A stretch of DNA of 38,870 bases from Saccoglossus kowalevskii (taxonomy: Eukaryota; Hemichordata; Enteropneusta; Harrimaniidae). The position numbers were made by a program, and so were the translations under genes. Numbering within the stretch: the first letter of the stretch is position 1; each line of letters begins with the position of its first letter. Under the pieces are notes generated by a model that saw only the letters and a list, made by a program, of their open reading frames with translations, was not told where the DNA came from and searched no databases. Below, in pieces: positions 23,401 to 27,778 of this stretch. The stretch is from contig NW_003143297.1 in the NCBI RefSeq assembly GCF_000003605.2, forward strand, positions 123,782 to 162,651, in the 5' to 3' direction.

Positions 23401-24143
23401 GCCACCTGCCTATAGTGACCACCTTTGTGCAGTTCCAGTGCAATTTACATGTAAAGTTACCTGTATATAAATACTGTCCAGTGTGACCAGTGACTGTTAA
23501 TAGCATGTATGAGTCTGGATACGGTAGTATACGCACAACAGTTTAAAATGAGCCACACGAGATTTGTTTTGATTTTTGCAATATTTGAGGAACGCAAAAC
23601 TAAAGGCGAAATAATCAAATGAATTAAAACTGTATGTTTAGAAAAAGAAAGAAGTCATCTTTAATTTTTTTCAAGAAACCTTGAACCCAAAACATATCTA
23701 TTTTAATTGCCTTTAGTGTCTTCAAACTGACATTTCCAATTATATCAAGGCAAACAAACATGACAAGTTGTCCTTTAAACTGAGAAATTGTCATATTTTC
23801 ATTTATGTATTTAAACATCGGTTGTCATATAAAGGTTACTTGTCTCTAAAGGACAATTTATAAAAATGATTACCGGTACATTCATTATTTGTTAAAATCA
23901 ACAGCGCTCTCTATCTGCATTTAAGGTCCAGTCTAGGAGTGTCTCGCATCACTCGACATTAAATCATCACTCCCTTATTGAATCGTCACTGATGCCTTAC
24001 ACTTTATCCAGAGTGGACTCCAATGAGTGTTTCTTTTTTATCTTATAGGCAGCAGGGACTCGGAATCATCTCCTGACAGTCCTAGACATGCTCAGCGTCG
24101 CGTGCTAGCGCCCCCTGGAGGCAGATCTAGCATTCACTTTTAA
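2014..24143 (+). CDS. DPYS/CRMP: Whole gene: dihydropyrimidinase/CRMP hybrid locus (multi-exon, alternatively spliced)
   Basis: This entry spans the gene; the exons are listed separately. Dihydropyrimidinase is the second enzyme of pyrimidine catabolism: it opens the ring of dihydrouracil and dihydrothymine. CRMPs are non-catalytic relatives that bind tubulin and act in axon guidance. I joined 15 coding blocks with GT-AG borders and unbroken phase. The short-start form is 583 residues with the first tail or 582 with the second; the long-start form is 707 or 706. That is CRMP-like length (about 570) and longer than human DPYS (519). Core motifs match DHPase: [13 protein letters not shown] (H77, H79), [11 protein letters not shown] (K169), QVHAENGD (H202), TGTDNCTFN (D336). 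Position 258 is H or K depending on the exon used. The C-terminus is CRMP-like ([11 protein letters not shown], then PPGG). No other gene overlaps it. The family call is certain; the dual function is inferred. Confidence 0.95.
2437..8678 (+). other. First intron of the long isoform; includes the upstream region of the short-isoform start
   Basis: These 6.2 kb are AT-rich and CpG-poor: one 600-base sample (5641-6240) has only two CpGs. I see no supported exon. Short reading frames here (for example at 3911-4129 and 4314-4598) have no recognisable similarity and look like chance. The last few hundred bases must contain the promoter and leader for the exon at 8679 if that exon is a true transcription start. 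No clear core-promoter motif was found. The palindrome AGCTATAAATAGCT lies near 7100. Confidence 0.6.
8679..8729 (+). CDS. DPYS/CRMP: Alternative first coding exon 1S: short N-terminus (17 residues)
   Basis: The exon encodes [17 protein letters not shown] and ends in AAG before a GTATGG donor, phase 0. It joins directly to [13 protein letters not shown] at 10278. The result mirrors the N-terminus of vertebrate CRMPs and DHPases, which begin a few residues before the R-[IL]-LIKGG strand. The start context is strong (tcaaaATGG, A at -3 and G at +4). A second in-frame ATG at codon 8 gives an even closer CRMP-like start ([10 protein letters not shown]). The exon is short, so the call rests on position, phase and similarity rather than length. 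It and exon 1L share the same acceptor, so only one is used per transcript. Confidence 0.82.
8730..10277 (+). other. Intron between first exon 1S and core exon 2
   Basis: No supported exon lies in these 1.5 kb. A diverged direct repeat is visible: 'acatttgcgctatggccgcc' near 9580 resembles 'acatttgcatgatggcagcc' near 9665, each followed by an 'aaatg/atatgctg' block, giving a spacing of about 85 bases. Reading frames at 8983-9228, 9382-9570 and 9669-9884 are unsupported. Confidence 0.6.
10278..10366 (+). CDS. DPYS/CRMP: Core exon 2 (DHPase/CRMP N-terminal beta domain)
   Basis: It encodes [18 protein letters not shown] followed by [12 protein letters not shown], with an acceptor ttcacag and donor cg|GTAAGA. 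It enters in phase 0 and leaves in phase 2. The LIKGG-[RK]-[IV]-VN signature is the first beta strand of all DHPases, hydantoinases and CRMPs. Both alternative first exons splice to it. It covers residues 18-47 of the short form. Confidence 0.95.
10367..11786 (+). other. Intron 2 of the core, containing a TTAA-flanked element
   Basis: A MITE-like element at 10675-11093 fills about a third of this 1.4-kb intron (listed separately). There is a C-rich tract around 11636-11675. No exon is supported; a reading frame on the - strand at 11716-12000 is only the antisense of exon 3. Confidence 0.6.
10675..11093. mobile_element. Putative non-autonomous DNA transposon (MITE) with TTAA ends
   Basis: The left end reads ACTTAAAGATCCAATTCACT. 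The right end, read on the other strand, begins ACTTAAAGGCCCAGGTATAC. The first eight bases of the two ends are identical and the next six are mostly similar. TTAA is present at 10677-10680 and 11088-11091, as expected of a duplicated TTAA target site. Just inside the left end is a hairpin made of TCCAATTCAC and GTGAATTGGA. The interior is richer in CpG than the surrounding intron and has no reading frame. Superfamily unassigned; the boundaries are the best-fitting ones, not proven. Confidence 0.5.
11787..11971 (+). CDS. DPYS/CRMP: Core exon 3: HxH metal-binding exon
   Basis: The acceptor is attgcag and the donor a|GTAAGT; phase 2 in, phase 1 out. The exon carries [19 protein letters not shown] and [20 protein letters not shown]. 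The two histidines of THTH (H77 and H79 of the short form, human DPYS H67 and H69) are the first zinc ligands. Vertebrate CRMPs have HTR here and lack the second one, so this constant exon is enzyme-type. The following ADDF-[YF][14 protein letters not shown] run is common to both groups. Confidence 0.96.
11972..12709 (+). other. Intron 3 of the core
   Basis: This 738-bp intron is unremarkable, AT-rich sequence with a good polypyrimidine end (tttctgcag). I see no repeat and no supported exon. Confidence 0.6.
12710..12874 (+). CDS. DPYS/CRMP: Core exon 4 (IPQKG / CCDYSLH segment)
   Basis: The exon encodes [33 protein letters not shown] and [17 protein letters not shown]. The split codon with exon 3 gives Met, where human DPYS has Ile in TTMII. 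Phase 1 in, phase 1 out, donor aaag|GTAACA. 'IPQKG' and 'VTWW' are DHPase-like; vertebrate CRMPs have VVPEPG and a different segment at the second site. This is more evidence that the core descends from the enzyme side of the family. It covers residues 109-163. Confidence 0.95.
12875..13286 (+). other. Intron 4 of the core
   Basis: This 412-bp intron ends in a clean acceptor (acttgttttag). Nothing else is seen in it. Reading frames that run on from exon 4 are intron read-through. Confidence 0.6.
13287..13348 (+). CDS. DPYS/CRMP: Core exon 5: carbamylated-lysine exon
   Basis: This 62-bp exon completes the glycine split with exon 4 and encodes [20 protein letters not shown]. The K in NSFK (K169 of the short form, human DPYS K159) is the lysine that is carbamylated to bridge the two zinc ions. 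Vertebrate CRMPs have a non-lysine residue there (FLVYMAFKD). The Tyr of MAYKD matches the substrate-contacting tyrosine of DHPases. Phase 1 in, phase 0 out. The donor gag|GTTAGT is a little off consensus. Confidence 0.94.
13349..13918 (+). other. Intron 5 of the core
   Basis: This 570-bp intron contains a poly-A run near 13441 and a degenerate tandem repeat at about 13456-13616 (listed separately). No exon is supported. Confidence 0.6.
13456..13616. repeat. Degenerate tandem repeat, about 40-bp unit, roughly four copies
   Basis: Successive segments share the pattern 'gtgactt...ctnggatccca...taaaagt-cactgact', for example near 13459, 13520, 13553 and 13590. Copies differ by substitutions and short insertions, so the array looks old. 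It lies wholly inside intron 5. Confidence 0.45.
13919..13999 (+). CDS. DPYS/CRMP: Core exon 6: QVHAENGD metal-binding exon
   Basis: Exactly 27 codons, phase 0 to phase 0, with acceptor ttcttacag and donor gag|GTAATA. It encodes [20 protein letters not shown] and ends NGDLIAE. The histidine of QVHAENGD (H202; human DPYS H192) is a zinc ligand in the enzyme and is also kept in many CRMPs. Because the exon is symmetrical, its skipping would keep frame but delete the ligand. Confidence 0.95.
14000..14601 (+). other. Intron 6 of the core
   Basis: This 602-bp intron is AT-rich and featureless to my reading. The in-frame run-on from exon 6 (to about 14230) is read-through, not exon. Confidence 0.6.
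14602..14670 (+). CDS. DPYS/CRMP: Core exon 7 ([10 protein letters not shown] segment)
   Basis: Exactly 23 codons, phase 0 to 0, acceptor cacaatag and donor gag|GTAAGC. It encodes [20 protein letters not shown] then [12 protein letters not shown] is nearly invariant in DHPases and CRMPs. This exon is the common donor for the two mutually exclusive exons that follow. Confidence 0.95.
14671..15220 (+). other. Intron upstream of the mutually exclusive exon pair
   Basis: This 550-bp intron ends in a weak acceptor: the run before cacatactag is interrupted by purines. No docking or selector sequence for mutually exclusive splicing can be identified by eye, though this is where one would be expected. 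Confidence 0.55.
15221..15341 (+). CDS. DPYS/CRMP: Mutually exclusive exon 8a: CRMP-type (Lys at the metal site)
   Basis: This 121-bp exon (40 codons plus one base; phase 0 in, phase 1 out) encodes [20 protein letters not shown] followed by [20 protein letters not shown]. It closely resembles vertebrate CRMPs ([10 protein letters not shown], then a KVMSKSSA block). The residue equal to human DPYS His248, a zinc ligand, is Lys (position 258 of the short form), as in CRMPs. A protein made with this exon should bind the binuclear metal centre poorly or not at all. It is 29/40 identical to exon 8b by my count, but codons differ throughout, so the duplication is old. The acceptor (catactag) and the donor (g|GTGACA) are both off consensus, which would suit regulated use. 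Confidence 0.93.
15435..15454. repeat. (TAAA)n microsatellite between exons 8a and 8b
   Basis: About five units of ATAA/TAAA lie in the 278-bp intron separating the two alternative exons. It is a simple repeat with no other feature. Confidence 0.6.
15620..15740 (+). CDS. DPYS/CRMP: Mutually exclusive exon 8b: DHPase-type (His metal ligand)
   Basis: Same length and phase as exon 8a (121 bp, 0 in, 1 out). It encodes [20 protein letters not shown] then [20 protein letters not shown]. It matches DHPases ([22 protein letters not shown]). The His in YIVHVMSK (position 258; human DPYS H248) completes the six-residue metal site formed with the constant exons. This isoform is therefore predicted to be an active dihydropyrimidinase. 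The acceptor is gccgtctag and the donor aaag|GTACCT is weak. Including 8a and 8b together would put the reading frame of 8b into GGT-TGA at once, so double inclusion cannot make a full protein. Confidence 0.95.
15976..16132 (+). CDS. DPYS/CRMP: Core exon 9 (FGEPIAASL / THYWNK segment)
   Basis: It encodes [20 protein letters not shown], then [18 protein letters not shown], then [13 protein letters not shown]. Phase 1 in and 2 out; acceptor atgtcag, donor aa|GTAAGT. THYWNK-x-W-x-HAA and GPPLRP-D are typical of DHPases, and CRMPs differ slightly (SHYWSK, SPPLSPD). The exon serves as acceptor for both 8a and 8b. If both were skipped, translation would enter the wrong frame and meet a TAG within this exon. 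Confidence 0.95.
16133..16674 (+). other. Intron 9 of the core
   Basis: This 542-bp intron has nothing supported in it. An in-frame run upstream of exon 10, from 16472, has no splice or similarity support. Confidence 0.6.
16675..16816 (+). CDS. DPYS/CRMP: Core exon 10: catalytic aspartate exon
   Basis: It encodes [39 protein letters not shown] and SVIWEKGV. The Asp of TGTDNCTFN (D336; human DPYS D326) is the last zinc ligand and catalytic base. Vertebrate CRMPs have Ala at this position (GSAHCTFN), so again the constant core is enzyme-type. Phase 2 in, 0 out; acceptor gatacag, donor gtt|GTAAGT. Confidence 0.96.
16817..17504 (+). other. Intron 10 of the core
   Basis: A 688-bp intron with a T-rich acceptor tract (gggtttttttatgctag). 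I see no exon or repeat in it. The - strand reading frame at 16793-17050 is chance antisense. Confidence 0.6.
17505..17675 (+). CDS. DPYS/CRMP: Core exon 11 ([13 protein letters not shown] / PRKG segment)
   Basis: Exactly 57 codons, phase 0 to 0. It encodes [40 protein letters not shown] and [17 protein letters not shown]. These are signature blocks of the whole family: [14 protein letters not shown]-x-I-x-VGSDAD and the closing beta domain's VWDPD. Donor caa|GTATGT. Confidence 0.96.
17676..18227 (+). other. Intron 11 of the core
   Basis: A 552-bp intron. Around 18060-18150 a loose 'aagtccaa...gggtcac' motif recurs, too diverged to call a repeat. No exon is supported. Confidence 0.5.
18228..18320 (+). 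CDS. DPYS/CRMP: Core exon 12 ([10 protein letters not shown] segment)
   Basis: 31 codons, phase 0 to 0: [20 protein letters not shown] then [17 protein letters not shown]-x-C-x-G-x-P belongs to both DHPases and CRMPs. Acceptor tatctag, donor gtg|GTGAGT. Confidence 0.95.
18321..18776 (+). other. Intron 12 of the core
   Basis: A 456-bp intron ending in a strong acceptor (cactgtttcctttcag). Nothing else is seen. Confidence 0.6.
18777..18863 (+). CDS. DPYS/CRMP: Core exon 13 (end of the folded domain)
   Basis: 29 codons, phase 0 to 0: [20 protein letters not shown] then YSKIKRRDE. This matches the family's VT-x-G-x-G-[RK]-[FY]-IPR segment and the YKRIK-x-R that ends the globular domain. Here Asn replaces the usual Arg after IP. 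Donor gag|GTAAGA. It is followed by a short 183-bp intron. Confidence 0.94.
19047..19227 (+). CDS. DPYS/CRMP: Core exon 14: CRMP-type C-terminal tail, constant part
   Basis: Acceptor tttttacag, donor tctg|GTAAGT; phase 0 in, 1 out. It encodes [20 protein letters not shown], a Ser/Pro-rich stretch ([11 protein letters not shown]) and then [14 protein letters not shown]. The ending equals the CRMP motif RNLHQSGFSLSG, and Y-[ED]-GPV is also CRMP-like. DHPases stop soon after exon 13 and have no such tail. SPSPSDP offers proline-directed phosphorylation sites in the region where CRMP2 is controlled by CDK5 and GSK3; the specific sites are not conserved by eye, so this is inference. If the intron is not removed, translation ends within two codons (SLSGK-stop). 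Confidence 0.94.
19228..21021 (+). other. Intron before the first alternative terminal exon
   Basis: These 1.8 kb hold a MITE-like element (20497-20690, listed separately) and a short TA run near 20811-20822. A 105-residue reading frame at 19400-19717 is T-rich, has no recognisable similarity and is judged chance. Confidence 0.6.
20497..20690 (+). mobile_element. MITE-like palindromic element, copy 2 (194 bp)
   Basis: The element starts TACTGTAAAAGTACTTTATA and its reverse complement starts TACTGTATTTTAGCTGGAAC, so the ends are imperfect terminal inverted repeats extending through 'aattttcgctgaa' on one side and 'aatttttgctgaa' on the other. Copy 1 (286-487) is the same element in opposite orientation. 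There is no coding capacity. The two copies sit 20 kb apart and bracket most of the DPYS/CRMP gene. Confidence 0.65.
21022..21119 (+). CDS. DPYS/CRMP: Alternative terminal exon 15A: CRMP tail ending [14 protein letters not shown]
   Basis: The acceptor is attcctttag. Phase 1 matches exon 14 and completes the Gly of SLSG. It encodes [20 protein letters not shown], then [11 protein letters not shown] and a TAA at 21117-21119. This parallels the vertebrate CRMP end (an AQIDDN-type start followed by PPGGR), so it is the closer match in its first half. Because it carries a stop it cannot be used together with exon 15B. A possible polyadenylation signal AATAAA lies at 21431-21436. Confidence 0.85.
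21120..24048 (+). other. 3' UTR of the 15A form and intron before exon 15B
   Basis: I see no further exon. Sequence after 21119 would be 3' UTR in 15A transcripts (AATAAA at 21431-21436) and intron in 15B transcripts. Notable stretches are a C/A-rich patch at about 22256-22290 and a pyrimidine-rich tract at about 22978-23018, the latter too far from exon 15B to be its acceptor tract. Reading frames at 21445-21732 (-), 22936-23133 (+) and 23215-23415 (+) are unsupported. Confidence 0.55.
21431..21436 (+). terminator. Candidate polyadenylation signal for the 15A transcript
   Basis: AATAAA lies 312 bases after the exon 15A stop, followed by GT- and T-containing sequence. It is the first perfect hexamer I find after that stop. 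In AT-rich DNA the hexamer occurs often by chance. Confidence 0.4.
24049..24143 (+). CDS. DPYS/CRMP: Alternative terminal exon 15B: CRMP tail ending [10 protein letters not shown]
   Basis: The acceptor is ttatcttatag, phase 1, again completing the Gly of SLSG. It encodes [20 protein letters not shown] then [10 protein letters not shown] and TAA at 24141-24143. The second half matches the vertebrate CRMP end (QR-[IV]-x-APPGGR); the first half is acidic and serine-rich with two SP sites (SSPDSP) that 15A lacks. 15A and 15B share the PPGG-[KR]-SSI core and splice phase, so they are probably an old duplicate pair. Confidence 0.88.
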
Positions 24144-25895
24144 ACCATATTATTCTCTGTGTTGTAGTGAAATGCTCTTGTGTCTATTTAGTCTGTTTTT
24201 ATGTAATAATGTTAAATTGAATGGAAAAAAAAAAAAAAAGCTTGTGCCTCATACTGTACTGTGTGTATAAATGGTTTGGTAATATTGGAAATTATTCCAC
24301 TTCTAGTTAGTTAGTCAGTCAGTTACTCAGTTGGTTTGTAGATAGGCAAGTAGTGTACTGTGTTGAATTCCAAATGCAGTCGGCAAACGAGCAAGAAACT
24401 ATGTGCAGCAGAGATTGTGTATTGATGGATAAAACAAATGGTTTCACAACCTCCAAGTTCATGTTCTGTAAAATGCCATATAAAATTGAATTAAAGTCAT
24501 GTGGTGTCAGCGAGCAAACATGGCAAGTACATTCACGAAAAGCAGAATGGCAAAGTGGTACGTTTAATCTGAACCATTTGACAAAGAAATGTGACAAAGT
24601 TCTAACTCGACTGCAATTATGATAGGTGGTGCTTTTGTAACATGTGCAAGGTCCATTGCTTAATTTCCATGTTGCAATCTCTTGTTCTTGTTCTTGTTCG
24701 TCTTTCATTTAAGCTTATTGTTGGTAAAATGCCCACGACAAGACAGGGTTATCTAATCTCGCCAGAGATTTTTAAAATGATCAAAAAATTATTATTCATA
24801 ATTGTAATATGATAAATAAGTGTTAACATTTGAGGGGGAAATTAAAAATGTAATTTTCATCAAATCATTTCATCTTTGAGGTGTTAAATAACAAGTACAT
24901 TTGACCGATCATCTTTGTAAATGGACGTTAGCTTATGGTACTATGTTTGTCAAGTTAAGAAGCGTTCCTAAGGAGCTCTGAGAATTTGAACCAATTAAAA
25001 GTTCAGTTGATCTTTAGTTGGCGCACTTCAAAGTTTCCTTTTCACTTTTTTTCTCACAACACTATCATTTGGATCCATCCTGTATTATTTCAGTGGGGTG
25101 GGACTTTATCCATGAAAAAAAATTCATGCACAATTCTATGGTGTTAATGTCTCAGTATTGAGCGTAGTTAATGTTTGGGGTGATGGATCACATCAGTTTG
25201 TTGAACACAGTACCTCCATGTAAAATTTGACATTTAGTCCCTGCTACCATGTACTAAAGTATTTGACAATTTCACTGAATTTACACACAACAGTTTTTCA
25301 TTGATATTTTAAGGTCAAAATGGATGAACTTTGTTCATCATGGCCATTGCATGAAATTGCACTTTATACGTCGTCCTAGGATCACATTTATAGTTAATAC
25401 TGAAATATTGTTTTTTTCTAAAATACAGGTTTTGAGTTTGTTCTTTTTGTTGTACTTTTCAGGTAGTTTCACCCCAGGTGTGTTGTATTTTGACTGGGGG
25501 GAGGGGGGAGTTGTGTCTACATTTTATATGCAACAAACTTTCTATATTTTGCCCTCTTTCTGTATTTTCCTCCCATTTCATATCGTAGAACCATGTGGTG
25601 ATGTAATTTTATCACAATTCCAGTGCCTTGGGCATTTTTAAAACTCTATTTAGACACATCCTGTGTCTTGTTATAATGTCAGTTTAGTTTCATTCCAGAT
25701 CTTTTTAAGTACAGTCTGTGCTTCCATCATTTTTTTTTCCTTCAGTACACCAGAGTCAGTGCTATATTTAGTTCTGTGTGGTGTGCTCAGTCAACTCTGC
25801 AGTATTGTGGGTGCACACTCTGATAATGATTTTGTTTTTTTGAGGCTTGAATATGAAATAAAAGATGTAATGCGCAATGTATTTTGTGTTTCTTT
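24144..25895 (+). other. Probable 3' UTR and flank of the DPYS/CRMP gene
   Basis: This is non-coding as far as I can see. There is a genomic A-run at about 24224-24239. The first perfect AATAAA I find after the stop is at 25857-25862, giving a possible 3' UTR of about 1.7 kb, but an earlier variant signal may be used. Overlapping reading frames on both strands at 24319-24708 have no recognisable similarity. A G-rich patch lies near 25495-25510. Confidence 0.5.
25857..25862 (+). terminator. Candidate polyadenylation signal for the 15B transcript
   Basis: AATAAA in 'gaaataaaagatg', followed within 30 bases by the TG/T-rich 'tattttgtgtttcttt' and then the assembly gap. It fits a poly(A) site, but the sequence needed to judge it further is missing. 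Confidence 0.35.
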
Positions 25896-26149
25896 NNNNN
25901 NNNNNNNNNNNNNNNNNNNNNNNNNNNNNNNNNNNNNNNNNNNNNNNNNNNNNNNNNNNNNNNNNNNNNNNNNNNNNNNNNNNNNNNNNNNNNNNNNNNN
26001 NNNNNNNNNNNNNNNNNNNNNNNNNNNNNNNNNNNNNNNNNNNNNNNNNNNNNNNNNNNNNNNNNNNNNNNNNNNNNNNNNNNNNNNNNNNNNNNNNNNN
26101 NNNNNNNNNNNNNNNNNNNNNNNNNNNNNNNNNNNNNNNNNNNNNNNNN
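25896..26149. other. Assembly gap (254 Ns)
   Basis: A run of 254 undetermined bases. Apparent reading frames crossing it (25663-26226 and others) are artefacts of translating Ns. Confidence 0.99.
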
Positions 26150-27572
26150 TGAAAAAAATTTGTGGTGATGGGGACACTCTTGCTTTCTGTACATTAATAA
26201 TGAAATATTCCCTTTTAAGCTTTTAAGAGCTACAGTTTACCAGGAACTGACATGTAAACAAAGTCATGCCAAAAACCAACTATAGTTGGCGCTCTAACCA
26301 TGAACAGCAAACAATACTGTCGCTGAAAGTCAAGACTTTCATCGACTTTCCTAATTTTGGGGGATTTCTGTATCTGCTTTATGGACACATTGTGTTTGGT
26401 AAATTTGGCTGAATCTTGTCAGGTTTCTATTTTGATTGCCTGTTTATGTATTTTCTGTCCCGAGATGAATAAAAACATTAAAAAAAGTTGCGTTTTGGTC
26501 GGCGTACGCACCACCGAAAAAGGCCATTTTTTCCCGTTATTTCACCACTGCACAACGCCCTCTTTTGATGAAACCTGTAAAGTTTGTGACCCTCTAATAT
26601 TTCAGATAAAAAAAATCGCCTCACTAAGCTGGATTGGTGGTAACTGGAACTTTATTCAGAACACGACGGATACATAGCATGGAATACAGTTTTCTCATGA
26701 TGTCGGTCATCACACAACAAAGTTCTCACACAAGTATGAATCTCGTCCTTGTATATATCTAGTGTCCTAGTCCTAGTCCTAGTTTTTTCCTAGTTCATTC
26801 TGATGACTTCACTATGACGCCCACAATTAAATGTCATTGGCTAGAACTTTATAACTTATCAAATAGCATCTTCGCCAGCTAAGGTATTGGCCGATCGACA
26901 TTTATTTTGCGATGCCTACTGGGTAGTGTGTGCCAACACCCTGCTTGTCGTGATGTTAGAGCAGCTATAGGGGCATTTTTTTTTTTGACGGAAATGTCTG
27001 TTATCATTTAGTTTTTTTTTGGTTTTGAATGGTACCATTTTTGTCTGAAAAAATGAAATCTATCATGTAACCTGTTTCTCAGACATGCCTGGGTAGAGTT
27101 GTTTCAAAATTAGCACAATAATGTTATATTCATATACAGTGCACCTTAGTTTGCTGTGTCTGATTTAATTTAATTTGGTGCTGAAACAATCATATAATAT
27201 GTCATTGGGAATTACTTTATAAGTTATGTATGATCCCTATTGCTGGGTATTGCAGTGTTATAACGTGCATCATTTCGATCATCATTCATTTTTTTATTCC
27301 ATTCTTTTGAACAGATGAGATATAAATAGAGATTTACCAAGATGTGTGACCTTTTGGGGGTATTGCATCGTGTATATTGACCCCATGTGGATTTAGTACA
27401 GATTTAGTACAGCAAACCATTGGAAACACAAAATTCAAATGCTGCTACATATAAGGGTACTCTTGGCATAAAAAAGTGATTGTAACATACTCTATGAAAC
27501 TGAAACTGACAAAAAATATGGAGGGAGTGAATACAGTAAATGTTCTGTCAAAATAAATCATATTTGCATGAC

Positions 27573-27778
27573 AATTTCAGTACTTGAGACATTATATATG
27601 CCAGTCGGACACCGACATAGTCGGCATGGAACCAAAAATTACAAGTCGCCTCCATAGGCACACACAGCATCCAAAGATTAGTGAAGACTTGCATTACAAT
27701 TTTCTGCCTTCCGATGAATTGATCGATAACATTTATTTTGAAACTGGATACGTTATGCTACATATGATTGGATATTGA
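27573..27778 (+). other. Weak exon-like open frame of unknown nature
   Basis: An acceptor-like 'gacaatttcag' precedes an open frame that runs to a TGA at 27776-27778. It includes an ATG at 27584 and a balanced, protein-like composition (SDTDIVGMEPKITSR, then HPKISEDLHYNF, then FETGYVMLH). That is unlike the Phe/Tyr/Leu-rich chance frames around it. I recognise no family, see no partner exon and no start context, and 60-odd codons is within chance. It may be an exon of an unseen gene, a decayed gene fragment, or nothing. Confidence 0.2.

Noticed and set aside
24319-24708. Overlapping frames of 129 (-) and 89 (+) residues just after the DPYS/CRMP stop
   Set aside because: No family resemblance, no splice or start support, and they lie in the likely 3' UTR; mutual antisense openness is common by chance.
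25663-26226. Long open frames on both strands across the N run
   Set aside because: They are open only because Ns translate as X; the real sequence on each side has no recognisable protein.
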